Shown: positions 54,798-63,739 of the stretch, in pieces
Layout: every line of letters begins with the position of its first letter
Position numbering within the stretch: position 1 is the first letter of the stretch
Source: Acidiferrobacteraceae bacterium
GTDB lineage: Bacteria; Pseudomonadota; Gammaproteobacteria; Arenicellales; UBA868
Length of the DNA: 64,000 bases
Reading direction: 5' to 3'
Assembly: GCA_002724185.1 (NCBI GenBank)
Contig: PBOB01000054.1
Location: 1-64,000 of the forward strand
Translations under genes and position numbers: made by a program
Notes under the pieces: model-generated
Seen by the model: only the letters and a program-made list of their open reading frames with translations
Database searches by the model: none
Told to the model about the DNA's origin: nothing

Positions 54798-57683
54798 CTA
54801 ATTACTTTCGCCCATAAAGTGTTCCCATATATGTCGTACCCATCGTCGTTCATCACCTAATTCTGTGTGCGGTATAAGTGCAGGTTTCTCCTGAAGTTTA
54901 AGTAAGTTCTCTTTTTTAAGAAAGGATGCCAATATATCAATTAATCGTTCGCTATCAGAATTATTGATGATATTTATGTCGGTTAAAGTTCTAATTATGA
55001 CTTGGCTTTCCGTGCTGTCCGCTAGTTGTGGATATATATTAGCCCAGCGTAACACTAAGTATTGGATGAGAAACTCAAGATCAAGAATACCGCCACGATC
55101 TATTTTTAGATCAAAGTATTTCGTATCACTCTGACAATTTGCGGCTATAGTTCGGTTTCGCATATTTGTGACAGATTTTTTAAGTTCAACTTTATCTCTG
55201 GGCAACCGTATTATTCTTGTGCGAGTTCGCTCGAATTGCTCCATCAAGGATTTGTTCGTGCTTATCATTCGCGCTCGTACTAGTGCTTGATGTTCCCACG
55301 AATGCGCTTTATAAAGCTGATAGTTCGAAAAACGATTTAGAGAGTTTATAGGAATTCCGGATTTTCCATCAGGGCGCAGTCTCAGATCAACTGGATATAA
55401 TTGGCCTGCTCTTGTTCGCGTTGTCAGAAGATTAATTAATCTTTGTAGCAATCTATTATAGTTTCGAAAGTGTAAATCGTTATCCGACTCGACTGCTTCT
55501 TCTACGAGAAAAATAAGATCTAGGTCAGAATTGTAACCGAGCTCTTTACTACCAAGTTTTCCATAGGCAACAATACCAATACTGTGAACATCTATTTCGT
55601 TGTTTTCACTTACGAGACTTTTTGTAGAGCACACTAGAGCTTGCTCTAAGATGCTTTCGGCAAGTGAGGATAATACTTTCGACACTTCTGCCTGGGTAAC
55701 GATTTTTGCGATATCCGCAGCAGCTAATCGCAGAGTATATCCTTGTCGGAACTCCCTAAATACATCCATCAATATCTCTAAATCGTCTGGTTCTACATCA
55801 GCAATTTTGCGTGCTAACTCTTTAGCAATCTGATCCTTAGACTCAACTTGATAACTATTTATTGGATCGAGCAATTCGTCAAGCATCGCTGGATGTTGTT
55901 TAATCCAACTAGCAATCCCACGACTTGCGGTGATTAGACGTACCAATTGAGTTAGAGCGAGAGAGTTTTCGTATAGTAATGATAGATAGGCAGAGCGCCG
56001 CCCAATAGCCTCAATCAATTCAATTAGGCGACTTAATGCAATCATTGGATCATCGCTGAGACTACACTCAGAAAGGGCAGCAGGCATCAGTTTTTCTAGC
56101 CGATCTCGGCCAATTCTTGAGAATGTGTGATAAAAATAACTAGTCTTTAAGTTGTCCAGCAAATCCAATACGTGTTCAGGTTGTTCAAATCCGTTTTCAG
56201 TAAGAAACAACACCGCATCAGATTTTTCAATACTGGCTAGCCAGATATCATTCCATTCAGCAAGAGCACCGTCTGTTGTGTCTTCTGACTCCACCATAAA
56301 TAACTCGTCGAAATATTTATGGACAGTTGTGAGTGTCTCTCTTAAGTGCTCAAAACAAGCGTTCCAATCCATGAAGTCCAAAGAGGTTGCTAGTTGTTCT
56401 CGTTTAGTCTGATCTTCTGGCAGTGAATGCGTCTGCCTATCATCTGCTGCTTGCAACCGATTTTCTGTTTTCCGAAGAACGACATAACATTCTCGAAGTT
56501 TCTGCGCTTGTGTATTATCAATAAATTTCAAAGAGGCTAGCATGTCAAGAGCGGCGCTCAATTGTCCCGTTTGCAGTTGCGGTTCACGACCACCACGGAT
56601 GAGTTGATGGACTTGTACGATGAACTCAATTTCTCGTATACCACCTGTTCCAAGTTTAATATCGCAGAGCGAGTTTTTTCTCAACAATTCGCGAGTTATT
56701 CTATTTTTCATTAGGCGAAGCGCTTCAAAACATCCAAAGTCTAGGTATTTTCGATAGACAAATGGCTTTAGCATGTCGATCAACTCAACAGTGTCCTCGC
56801 TGTTTCCGGCGACTGGACGCGCTTTGATCAAAGCATAGCGTTCCCATTCTCTTCCATGGGTGATGTAGTATTGATTAATAGCGCTGAAAGATAATACGAG
56901 TGGCCCACTATCACCATTTGGTCGCAATCGCATGTCTGTCCTAAACACAAAACCATCGGACGTATGTTCGCTAAGAATTCGGATCAAATTTTGGCCAACC
57001 TTGGTGAAGAACTCCTGATTGCTTATTGATTTTGGGCCATTTGTCACTCCTGATTCTGGGTAGGCAAATATAAGATCGACGTCTGATGAGAAGTTGAGTT
57101 CTTTACCGCCCAGCTTTCCAAGCCCCAGGACTACAAGAGTTAACTCCCTGCCCGTCTGAGCACCGATAGGGTAACCATGCTCTTTGGAGACCACTTTATG
57201 AGCCATTATCAGTGCGATACGGATCGCTTCATCGGCCAACAAGGAAAGGTTACTCATAACTTCATCAAGTGTTGCCAATCCAGCTAGATCACGCCAACCA
57301 ATTCGCACGATCTCACGGCGTCGAACAATACGAAGCGAGATCATTAGTTCGGGGATATTATTTGAAGTTTGAAGACAATTACCTACGATCTTCTTTAGGT
57401 CAGTCAAGACCCTTTCTTTGAGTACATCATCTTGACTCAGTAAGTCTGCGCATAAACCGGGTGTGAGCAAAAGTGCATTGCTAATGAAATCACTGATAGC
57501 CATCACCTTAACCAAAGATTTCAGTGCAAGCCGACCTCTATAGTTATTTGCGGCTTTGTGTATGGGTTGTGAAGTATGTGGTGCTCGGAGGAATTCTTGG
57601 AAGCGAGTTTTTGCAATCTCTGCAGGCAAAGGTGCCAGCGTTAATACTGCTTCTTCAAATACTGCGCTAGCTGGCGATTCCAT
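54798..57683 (-). CDS. glnE: Glutamine synthetase adenylyltransferase/deadenylase GlnE
   Basis: Controls glutamine synthetase by adding or removing AMP in response to PII. Two nucleotidyltransferase domains are visible: LGLGKLGGKELNFSSDVDLIF in the N-terminal half (deadenylase) and YGKLGSKELGYNSDLDLIFL in the C-terminal half (adenylyltransferase), each with the G-S/SDxDL active site. LRPNGDSGPLV and LRPDGKSGIPI follow the two sites. Length 961 residues (946 in E. coli). ilvE lies downstream, as in Pseudomonas. Confidence 0.95.
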   Translation of the reverse strand: MESPASAVFEEAVLTLAPLPAEIAKTRFQEFLRAPHTSQPIHKAANNYRGRLALKSLVKVMAISDFISNALLLTPGLCADLLSQDDVLKERVLTDLKKIVGNCLQTSNNIPELMISLRIVRRREIVRIGWRDLAGLATLDEVMSNLSLLADEAIRIALIMAHKVVSKEHGYPIGAQTGRELTLVVLGLGKLGGKELNFSSDVDLIFAYPESGVTNGPKSISNQEFFTKVGQNLIRILSEHTSDGFVFRTDMRLRPNGDSGPLVLSFSAINQYYITHGREWERYALIKARPVAGNSEDTVELIDMLKPFVYRKYLDFGCFEALRLMKNRITRELLRKNSLCDIKLGTGGIREIEFIVQVHQLIRGGREPQLQTGQLSAALDMLASLKFIDNTQAQKLRECYVVLRKTENRLQAADDRQTHSLPEDQTKREQLATSLDFMDWNACFEHLRETLTTVHKYFDELFMVESEDTTDGALAEWNDIWLASIEKSDAVLFLTENGFEQPEHVLDLLDNLKTSYFYHTFSRIGRDRLEKLMPAALSECSLSDDPMIALSRLIELIEAIGRRSAYLSLLYENSLALTQLVRLITASRGIASWIKQHPAMLDELLDPINSYQVESKDQIAKELARKIADVEPDDLEILMDVFREFRQGYTLRLAAADIAKIVTQAEVSKVLSSLAESILEQALVCSTKSLVSENNEIDVHSIGIVAYGKLGSKELGYNSDLDLIFLVEEAVESDNDLHFRNYNRLLQRLINLLTTRTRAGQLYPVDLRLRPDGKSGIPINSLNRFSNYQLYKAHSWEHQALVRARMISTNKSLMEQFERTRTRIIRLPRDKVELKKSVTNMRNRTIAANCQSDTKYFDLKIDRGGILDLEFLIQYLVLRWANIYPQLADSTESQVIIRTLTDINIINNSDSERLIDILASFLKKENLLKLQEKPALIPHTELGDERRWVRHIWEHFMGESN

Positions 57684-58066
57684 GTAGTCTCAGTGCGAGG
57701 TCGCTATTGACATAATCTCGTCGATTATGCCCTAAACGTTGCATTTATTGCATCGTAGCTATTTAAGAAAAGCCAACAAAAAGGTGTAATTTGCGACAAG
57801 TACAATAATGGAGAACCTATTTCATTTAAGTTATGATGAAATTCTTGCGATACGATTTGTATACTAGGCAATTGTGCAATAACGTTATAGTCTATATTCG
57901 ATAATTGCGAATAGGTTGTTTTGTCGAATTCGTATTGAGTGCTTAAAGCTTTGCTGACGAAAGAACAACCTAGCAAAACGCATCTTGTTATATGCGAAAG
58001 GCTATTATGAGTAATGTCATAGAGTGAATATAGAGGGTAAAATCTACCCATTAACTGGAGACAAGT
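57684..58066. other. Intergenic region with a dubious ORF
   Basis: About 380 AT-rich bases between divergent glnE and the first SDR gene. A 108-codon frame on the minus strand (57725-58051) fills most of it, but it has no ribosome binding site and no family resemblance that I can see, so it is not called. GGAG at about 58056 serves the SDR start. No RNA gene is recognised. Confidence 0.4.
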
Positions 58067-58804
58067 TTGAGTTTAAGTAACCAACAAACAGCTGTTGTAA
58101 CGGGTGCTTCTAGCGGCATTGGTGCTGCTACTGCACGGGCATTGAGTAAGCGTGGACTTACAGTCCATGTTTTAGCACGCCGATCAGGACGTTTAGCAGA
58201 GCAAACTGGTTGTATTCCACATGTACTCGATGTCCGAGACACGGAGACCCTAAAATCTCTTTTAAACTCGCTCAATGTAGATATTCTTATAAATAACGCC
58301 GGAGTGGGTCGTGGATATAAGTCTTTAGCAGAAGCCCACTCAAGCGATATAGATTGCACTATAGAGACGAATGTTCAAGCCGCCGTCCATGCCGTCCATG
58401 CCGTTTTGCCCTCGATGCTAAAAAAAGGTTCCGGTCATATAGTTAACATAGGATCAATGGCTGGATTATATTCTTTGCCTTCTGCACTTTATGGAGCGTC
58501 CAAGGCAGCTATACACCTCATGTCACAGGACTTGAGATTAGAGCTTGAAGGGACGGGTATTAGGGTAACAGAGATTTGTCCAGGTCGTGTTCGCACGGAG
58601 TTCTACGACGCTGCAGTAGATGAGCCAGAAGAACGTGAAAAGATGAAAGACTCGGGTATTGATGAATTAACAGGCGATGATATAGCTGAATCGATTATTT
58701 ATGCCCTAGACGCACCATGGCGAGTAAATGTTAATCGTATCGAACTCCAGCCAACAGAGCAGATCTATGGTGGTTCACAATTTACGCCTCGAGAACGTCC
58801 TTGA
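58067..58804 (+). CDS. SDR family oxidoreductase (YdfG-like)
   Basis: Short-chain dehydrogenase of 245 residues. TGASSGIGAATARAL is the cofactor motif, with RRSGR after the second strand indicating NADP preference. LINNAGVG, NIGSMAGLYSLPSALYGASKAA (catalytic Ser, Tyr-x-x-x-Lys) and EICPGRVRTEF follow. It resembles NADP-dependent hydroxy-acid dehydrogenases such as YdfG; substrate unknown. Start TTG after CTGGAGACAAGT. Its stop overlaps the next SDR start (TTGA). Confidence 0.87.
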   Translation: MSLSNQQTAVVTGASSGIGAATARALSKRGLTVHVLARRSGRLAEQTGCIPHVLDVRDTETLKSLLNSLNVDILINNAGVGRGYKSLAEAHSSDIDCTIETNVQAAVHAVHAVLPSMLKKGSGHIVNIGSMAGLYSLPSALYGASKAAIHLMSQDLRLELEGTGIRVTEICPGRVRTEFYDAAVDEPEEREKMKDSGIDELTGDDIAESIIYALDAPWRVNVNRIELQPTEQIYGGSQFTPRERP

Positions 58805-59547
58805 GTCTAGAGGGCAAAGTATGCGTTGTTACTGGAGGAGCTTCAGGAATGGGCGCTGCCAGTATTCGTGCGTTTGCTAATGCAGGAGCTACTACTGTTT
58901 TAGTTGATATTGATAAAAATGGAGCAGATCTTGTAGCCAAGGAAACCGGGGCACTCATGATGATAGGTGATGTTGCAGATTCATCGTTTTGTACTAAGGT
59001 AGCTGACGATGTAGTTCGTAACCAGGGTCAGATTGACATTCTCGTTAATTGTGCGGGTACTATATTGCGAGCCGATGCGATCAATACATCGGATGATGAA
59101 TGGCGGCGGATACTAGCTGTTAATGTAGACGGAGTTTTCTTTATGTCTAGGGCAGTGGTTAGACATATGATACATAGAGCCTCAGGGAGCATCGTAAATT
59201 TCGGCTCTATATGGGGGGATGTGGGCGCATCTGGAGTTACGGCTTATTGTGCGACTAAGGGCGCAGTTCATCAAATCACTAAAGCAATGGCTTTGGATCA
59301 TGTCGAAAATGGCATTAGAGTCAATGCAGTCGCCCCTGGCGAAGTGAATACTCCAATGCTCTCATCTGGTCGGTTAGCACCACCAAGTGCTGCAGATTTA
59401 GCGAATTTGGCACAAAACACTATTCCCATGAAGAGATTAGCAGAACCTGAAGAGATAGCAGAAGTTGTTCTATTCCTAGCATCGGACAAGTCAAGTTATA
59501 TGACCGGCGTTATTGTGCCAGTTGATGCAGGATATACAGCGCGTTAG
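58801..59547 (+). CDS. SDR family oxidoreductase (FabG-like)
   Basis: A 248-residue classical SDR. VTGGASGMGAASIRAF is the cofactor motif and VDIDKNG supplies an Asp typical of NAD use. NFGSIWGDVGASGVTAYCATKGAV has the catalytic Ser, Tyr and Lys; VNAVAPGEVNTPML and SYMTGVIVPVDAGYTA are the later blocks. It could oxidise a hydroxyacyl or sugar substrate. TTG start in a TTGA overlap with the previous SDR, so the pair is translationally coupled and may act on consecutive intermediates; they are not close duplicates. Confidence 0.87.
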   Translation: MSLEGKVCVVTGGASGMGAASIRAFANAGATTVLVDIDKNGADLVAKETGALMMIGDVADSSFCTKVADDVVRNQGQIDILVNCAGTILRADAINTSDDEWRRILAVNVDGVFFMSRAVVRHMIHRASGSIVNFGSIWGDVGASGVTAYCATKGAVHQITKAMALDHVENGIRVNAVAPGEVNTPMLSSGRLAPPSAADLANLAQNTIPMKRLAEPEEIAEVVLFLASDKSSYMTGVIVPVDAGYTAR

Positions 59548-59658
59548 GGAATAGTATTCATATCAAATTTTGATTTAGAATATCTATTCTTGTTGGAGCA
59601 TTTGACTTGCCCCAACACGTTTTAACTTTCATTGGAATTCGTATGGCAGTATAGGGTG

Positions 59659-60519
59659 ATGACAGCCGACCTTTTTGAATTTTCCTTGGTAAAGAAGCGA
59701 TTTGCAGTTATAGGTAACCCAGTTGCGCATAGTAAATCCCCAGAGATTCACCAGATATTTGCACAGCAATGCAACATTGTTCTGGATTACCAAGCTATCC
59801 ATGTTGACCACGGTGGATTCGCGCAGGCGTTGAGAAATCTTCAGGCTCGAGGCTTCGCAGGAATAAACATCACTGTTCCATACAAACAAAACGCGGCTGA
59901 ACAGGTGGATTCGATTAGCAAAAGAGCCCGTGTCGCCAATGCGGTTAATACAATTAAATTCGAAGATGATGGCTCCATGTATGGTGACAATACTGATGGT
60001 GAAGGCTTACTTCGTGATCTGGAAAAAAATCTTTGTCAGTCTATCTGCGATAGTAAAATTCTGGTAGTTGGTGCGGGTGGAGCTGCACGCGGAATTCTAG
60101 AGCCTATTCTGGCTGCTAAACCAGAGATGGTCGCAATCACTAACAGAACTGCGAAACGAGGTATTTCAATTTCAAATGAGTTTTTGCAATATGGACCAGT
60201 AAGTTGGCAATCCTTTGACCAGGTTAGTGAGCTTAGTTTTGATATCGTAGTCAATGCAACATCAGCTAGTTTAACTGGTGATATTCCGAACCTCCCCAAT
60301 CAAATATTTGCACCGGGTAGTCTTGCTTATGATATGGGATATGGCGAACAGTCTACGCCCTTTATTATTTGGGCGAAAAAGCAGGGTGCCGCTCGGACAG
60401 CTAATGGGCTTGGCATGCTTGTTGAGCAAGCCGCTTCATCATTCAAGTTATGGCATCAAGTTGAACCTGATACAGGAGCTGCTCTACTGGCTATTTGCCC
60501 AAACCGAATGCAATCCTAA
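59659..60519 (+). CDS. aroE: Shikimate dehydrogenase
   Basis: NADPH-dependent reduction of 3-dehydroshikimate. FAVIGNPVAHSKSPEIHQIF at the N-terminus, NITVPYKQNAAE with the catalytic Lys, and VVGAGGAARGILEPIL (cofactor) are diagnostic, as is TANGLGMLVEQAA late. The ATG at 59659, preceded by AGGGTG, gives 286 residues; an upstream TTG at 59632 would add nine. It stands alone and ends before a strong terminator. Confidence 0.94.
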   Translation: MTADLFEFSLVKKRFAVIGNPVAHSKSPEIHQIFAQQCNIVLDYQAIHVDHGGFAQALRNLQARGFAGINITVPYKQNAAEQVDSISKRARVANAVNTIKFEDDGSMYGDNTDGEGLLRDLEKNLCQSICDSKILVVGAGGAARGILEPILAAKPEMVAITNRTAKRGISISNEFLQYGPVSWQSFDQVSELSFDIVVNATSASLTGDIPNLPNQIFAPGSLAYDMGYGEQSTPFIIWAKKQGAARTANGLGMLVEQAASSFKLWHQVEPDTGAALLAICPNRMQS

Positions 60520-60560
60520 TTCTGCAAGAAAGACTATTTTTCTTGATGAGTTAGCATGGA

Positions 60561-60587
60561 AAAAGGCGACGGTTTCCGTCGCCTTTT
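60561..60587. terminator. Bidirectional intrinsic terminator
   Basis: AAAAGGCGACGG (60561-60572) and CCGTCGCCTTTT (60576-60587) form a perfect 12-pair hairpin with a TTT loop. A run of four T ends the plus strand and four A open it, giving T on the minus strand too. It lies between convergent aroE and the H1-like gene and probably serves both. Confidence 0.92.
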
Positions 60588-60632
60588 CCTAGAAACCCCA
60601 CAATAAGTAGAGTTAAATTACCACTTTGAAGA

Positions 60633-60848
60633 TTACCTCTTCTTACGAGCAGCCTTCTTCTTTGAAGCCTTCTTACGAGCAGCCTTCTTCTTCGTAGCCT
60701 TCTTACGAGTAGCTTTCTTCTTTGAAGCCTTCTTCTTCGTAGCCTTCTTCTTCGTAGCCTTCTTACGAGTGGCCTTCTTTGCCGTAGCCTTCTTTGCTAC
60801 TCGTTTCTTTGCCGCCTTCTTCTTTGTAGCTCTCTTCTTTGCCGCCAT
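60633..60848 (-). CDS. Histone H1-like Lys/Ala-rich protein
   Basis: A 71-residue, extremely basic protein made almost only of Lys, Arg, Ala, Thr and Ser, resembling the C-terminal tail of eukaryotic H1 and bacterial H1-like proteins (AlgP or Hc1-like). From residue 24 to 68 it consists of nine KKA[TSA][KR] pentads. It should bind DNA non-specifically and compact or organise the nucleoid. It has a strong ribosome binding site (GAGGAGAAACACT) and a near-consensus promoter, suggesting high expression. No globular domain is present. Confidence 0.88.
   Translation of the reverse strand: MAAKKRATKKKAAKKRVAKKATAKKATRKKATKKKATKKKASKKKATRKKATKKKAARKKASKKKAARKKR
60645..60779 (-). repeat. 15-bp coding tandem repeat, nine units
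   Basis: Nine in-frame units encode KKATR, KKATK, KKATK, KKASK, KKATR, KKATK, KKAAR, KKASK, KKAAR. At DNA level they share runs such as GCCTTCTTACGAG and GCCTTCTTCTT on the plus strand. Copy number may vary between strains by slippage or recombination. Confidence 0.9.
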
Positions 60849-61191
60849 AGTGTTTCTCCTCTACATGGATTGGATACCACTGGACAGTCTTACGAATACA
60901 ACCTCACATTCCCTGGTATCATACGCTTCTTTTTGCTATTCGAGTAAATCATAAATGTCTATTAGAAATTAGCAAGAGAGAACGAGAAATAGAGGGGGTG
61001 ATAACTTTTTGGTTGCTTCGTATGCGCGAACTATAACGACGCGTGAAAAAATGTCAAGTAATGTAAAAATCTTCCATATTCATAAATTTACAGTTTTGAC
61101 GACCAATTGATATAATTTTTCGGCAACATTTCTATCTTTGTTAAGTGAAAGTAACAAATTTCCAACAAGAATAGTTAGTTTAACAAGTTTT
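60849..61191. other. Intergenic region with H1-like gene leader
   Basis: About 340 AT-rich bases between waaA and the H1-like gene. It contains the promoter at 61030-61057 and then a leader of roughly 175 bases before the H1-like start. I recognise no ORF, terminator or known RNA motif in the rest. Confidence 0.5.
61030..61057 (-). promoter_or_regulatory. Near-consensus sigma-70 promoter of the H1-like gene
   Basis: On the minus strand TTGACA (61052-61057) and TATAGT (61030-61035) are 16 bases apart. The perfect -35 box and one-mismatch -10 box predict strong transcription toward the H1-like gene. The long leader may carry regulatory structure. Confidence 0.75.
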
Positions 61192-62472
61192 TTACTTAGA
61201 TTTTCCAATTAGTGGCGACAAAATGTTCATTGAAAGTTCTATAGCACCAGCGTTTTTTGCAACCATTTTCACTCCATTTTCACCCATCGTTGCCCGCAAG
61301 TTCGGATCATCTAAAAGGGTGGATAACTGAGTTTCTAGATCATTCTGACTGTGAACCTGAACGCCAGCTTGGGAGTCAATTGCTATTTGGCTAATTTCCC
61401 TGAAATTAGGCATAACTGGTCCAAAGACTACTGGTACGCTGACAGCACATGGTTCTAAGATATTGTGCCCGCCTAGTCCTTGTAGCAGGCTGCCGCCGAC
61501 AAAAGCAATATCAGCGGCGGAATACAAGATTGGGAGTTCACCTAAAGTGTCCGCGATTAGGATATCTAAGCCGTGCGGGAGGGATCCTTGTTGTTCACTT
61601 CGGCGCGTCGCTCTGAGATTCATCTTTGACGTTAGCTTGAAAACGCTATCAAAGCGTTCGGGATGCCGAGGAGCCACCACCATTAAGAGTTCTGTAAATC
61701 TGATCTTAAGTTGCAGATAAACTCGCAACAAAATCTCTTCCTCACCTTCATGCGTACTTCCCGCCACAATGATCAGCCTGTCCCGACCCCAGTCCTGACG
61801 CACCGCTTCAGCCACTTCACGCACTCCTGCTGTTAGCTTGACCTCAAATTTCATACTGCCAGTTTTCTTTATAACAGATTGATCTACACCTAGCGCTATC
61901 AGCCGCGTCTGATGCGTATAAGACTGAACCCCGAATTGTGCTATGTAACCTAGAGTTTGTTTCAAAAGCCAAGTAATGCGCTGATATTTACGAAGCGATT
62001 TTTCAGAAAGGCGAACATTCAGCATCACAATAGGTATGTTTCTTTTCCAGCAAGCATAGATTGTGTTTGGCCAAATTTCGGTTTCAATAAGCACCAAAAG
62101 CTTGGGACGTACCTGATTAACAAATCGTGTAACAGCAAAAGTGTAGTCGTAGGGTGCGTATGAGTGGCCAATAGTGTTGCCAAACGCAGAGTTGATTCGA
62201 TCAGATCCGCTTGGCGTCATCGTAGTAATGTAAATGCGGATTTCGGGATAGGTGCGCATCAGCTCCTGGACAAGTGGTATCGCTGCGGTAGCCTCTCCCA
62301 TTGAAACTGCGTGTATCCAGATATCATAGCCAGCATTCTCTTTGCTGACATAGCCAAGACGCTCAGCCCATCGTTGTTGATACTTCGGATTCTTGATGCT
62401 GCGCCAAAGTAAACGGCCCCAAACGATGGGAAGTAACAACCAGAGTAGCAGCGAGTAGATATGTCTTGCCAA
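61192..62472 (-). CDS. waaA: 3-deoxy-D-manno-octulosonic acid (Kdo) transferase
   Basis: Adds Kdo to lipid IVA at the inner membrane. An N-terminal hydrophobic segment anchors it (residues ~4-25), followed by IWIHAVSMGEATAAIPLV and ETEIWPNTIYACWKRNIP. VAGSTHEGEEEILLR and AFVGGSLLQGLGGHNILEP are the nucleotide-sugar-binding blocks. Length 426 residues (425 in E. coli). It is separate from the waaF/waaG cluster at 48-53 kb. Confidence 0.95.
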   Translation of the reverse strand: MARHIYSLLLWLLLPIVWGRLLWRSIKNPKYQQRWAERLGYVSKENAGYDIWIHAVSMGEATAAIPLVQELMRTYPEIRIYITTMTPSGSDRINSAFGNTIGHSYAPYDYTFAVTRFVNQVRPKLLVLIETEIWPNTIYACWKRNIPIVMLNVRLSEKSLRKYQRITWLLKQTLGYIAQFGVQSYTHQTRLIALGVDQSVIKKTGSMKFEVKLTAGVREVAEAVRQDWGRDRLIIVAGSTHEGEEEILLRVYLQLKIRFTELLMVVAPRHPERFDSVFKLTSKMNLRATRRSEQQGSLPHGLDILIADTLGELPILYSAADIAFVGGSLLQGLGGHNILEPCAVSVPVVFGPVMPNFREISQIAIDSQAGVQVHSQNDLETQLSTLLDDPNLRATMGENGVKMVAKNAGAIELSMNILSPLIGKSK

Positions 62473-62513
62473 GAAAGAGATATAGTATTTTAGTTGCTAA
62501 CAAATTTAGAGTT

Positions 62514-62540
62514 TAGTCATTTAGATTGGACAAATGACTA
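62514..62540. repeat. Inverted repeat between waaA and tsaC
   Basis: TAGTCATTT and AAATGACTA form a perfect nine-pair dyad with a nine-base spacer, 42 bases upstream of the waaA start on its 5' side. AT-rich and without a T run. It could be a regulator binding site for waaA, or chance. Confidence 0.4.
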
Positions 62541-62654
62541 GAAACATTAGATTCTCGGATTAAAAAAGTTTGTTAGTTTGTGCAATTCATCCATACCGAT
62601 ATTATGTCATCATGTGTGTGCCAAGCGGTAGCCCACTATCTAGATGTCGCTATA

Positions 62655-63206
62655 TCAGCGTATTATTGCTCCGGACATAGCATCCTGAATAGTGCTGGGC
62701 GCGGTCATTTTTCCTACCGGTGCATCTACAATGAAGTCGATATCAGTCCCAAATTCACGTCGTACATGGAGGCCTTTTCTTAATGGCGGTCGACCAGTTC
62801 TATTAGCGCTGGTTGAAACTATTGCAGCACCAAAGTGACGGCAAAGAGCTATTGCTGTAGGATGGTTAGGTATACGAACCGCAATGGAGTCATGGTGGCC
62901 GCGTATCCATTTCGGTGCTCTACTTAACGCTGGGAGTAGCCAAGTGTGAGGACCAGGCCAAGTTGAACGTGGTTCTTCCAGTAGCTGTTCGTCAGACAGA
63001 TCTATAAATGGGCCAAGTTGATCTAGATCTGAAGCAATTAGGATTAATCCCTGACCCCAATGACGATGCTTAATATGCAGTATTCGTTTTACAGCGCCGT
63101 AATTCATTGGATCACATCCTAGTCCATAACAATATTCTGTAGGATATGCAATTACTCCAGATTCCAATAAAAATGCTACGGCATTATTGATGGATGAATT
63201 ATACAA
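62655..63206 (-). CDS. tsaC: Threonylcarbamoyl-AMP synthase TsaC
   Basis: Makes L-threonylcarbamoyl-AMP for the t6A37 modification of ANN-decoding tRNAs. The YrdC-like domain is seen in GVIAYPTEYCYGLGCDP, RILHIKHRHWGQGLILIA, TWLLPALSRAP, IAVRIPNHP and IVSTSANRTGRPP. Length 183 residues (190 in E. coli) marks the short TsaC rather than the long Sua5 form. It starts 2 bases after the purE stop, where purK is often found. Confidence 0.94.
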   Translation of the reverse strand: MYNSSINNAVAFLLESGVIAYPTEYCYGLGCDPMNYGAVKRILHIKHRHWGQGLILIASDLDQLGPFIDLSDEQLLEEPRSTWPGPHTWLLPALSRAPKWIRGHHDSIAVRIPNHPTAIALCRHFGAAIVSTSANRTGRPPLRKGLHVRREFGTDIDFIVDAPVGKMTAPSTIQDAMSGAIIR

Positions 63207-63208
63207 AG

Positions 63209-63715
63209 TTAATCTTTTGCGATTTTTGCTTGCAGCAAAGTATCTTTGGCTCGCACCGCATCAGCTTGTGATTTCTTGGCATTTTTTAGCTGTTCAGCAA
63301 GTTGTGGGTCATTGAGTGCTAATATTTGGGCGGCAAGCCAGCCTGCATTTGTGGCACCGGCATTACCAATGGCTACGCAAGCTACTGGAACACCACCTGG
63401 CATTTGTACTGTTGAAAGAAGTGCATCAAAGCCGTTTAGCGCCCCCCCGCTGATTGGTATGCCTATAACGGGTTTGGTAGTGAGGGCTGCTACCGTACCT
63501 GCCAGATGTGCTGCTAATCCCGCCGCCGCTATAAATACGGCACAACCAGAATTTTCAGCATTTTCAACAAAATTCCTTGTATCCTCAGGAGTGCGATGAG
63601 CTGATGTCACTTTTACTTGCCATGGGATAGCAAGTTTTTCTAGGACATCAAGTGTATTTTGGACTACAGGTAGATCTGAGTCCGATCCCATCAGGACGGT
63701 CACATAAGAATTCAC
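63209..63715 (-). CDS. purE: N5-carboxyaminoimidazole ribonucleotide mutase PurE
   Basis: Converts N5-CAIR to CAIR in purine synthesis. VLMGSDSDLPVVQNTL binds the phosphate, VTSAHRTPEDT carries the active-site His, and AAAGLAAHLAGTVAA and GIPISGGALNGFDALLSTVQ follow. Start is GTG (63715) with AGGAGTACGTTATC upstream. Length 168 residues. Class I by the SAHRTP segment, so it normally needs PurK; purK is not in this window. Flanked by purD (upstream) and tsaC. Confidence 0.95.
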   Translation of the reverse strand: MNSYVTVLMGSDSDLPVVQNTLDVLEKLAIPWQVKVTSAHRTPEDTRNFVENAENSGCAVFIAAAGLAAHLAGTVAALTTKPVIGIPISGGALNGFDALLSTVQMPGGVPVACVAIGNAGATNAGWLAAQILALNDPQLAEQLKNAKKSQADAVRAKDTLLQAKIAKD

Positions 63716-63739
63716 GATAACGTACTCCTATTCTTTAGT

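Noticed and set aside
57725-58051. 108-codon minus-strand ORF between glnE and the first SDR gene
   Set aside because: No ribosome binding site, no recognisable domain and composition like the AT-rich gap; more likely chance.
58382-58405. Short direct repeat CCGTCCATG x2 in the first SDR gene
   Set aside because: Encodes AVHAVHAV within a conserved SDR helix; does not disturb the reading frame and looks like ordinary coding sequence.
60769-60954. Plus-strand Phe-rich ORF over the H1-like gene
   Set aside because: Antisense of lysine codons naturally reads as Phe/Leu; no start signal.
63246-63599. 117-codon plus-strand ORF antisense to purE
   Set aside because: It is the reverse complement of a well-conserved gene and has no family features of its own.
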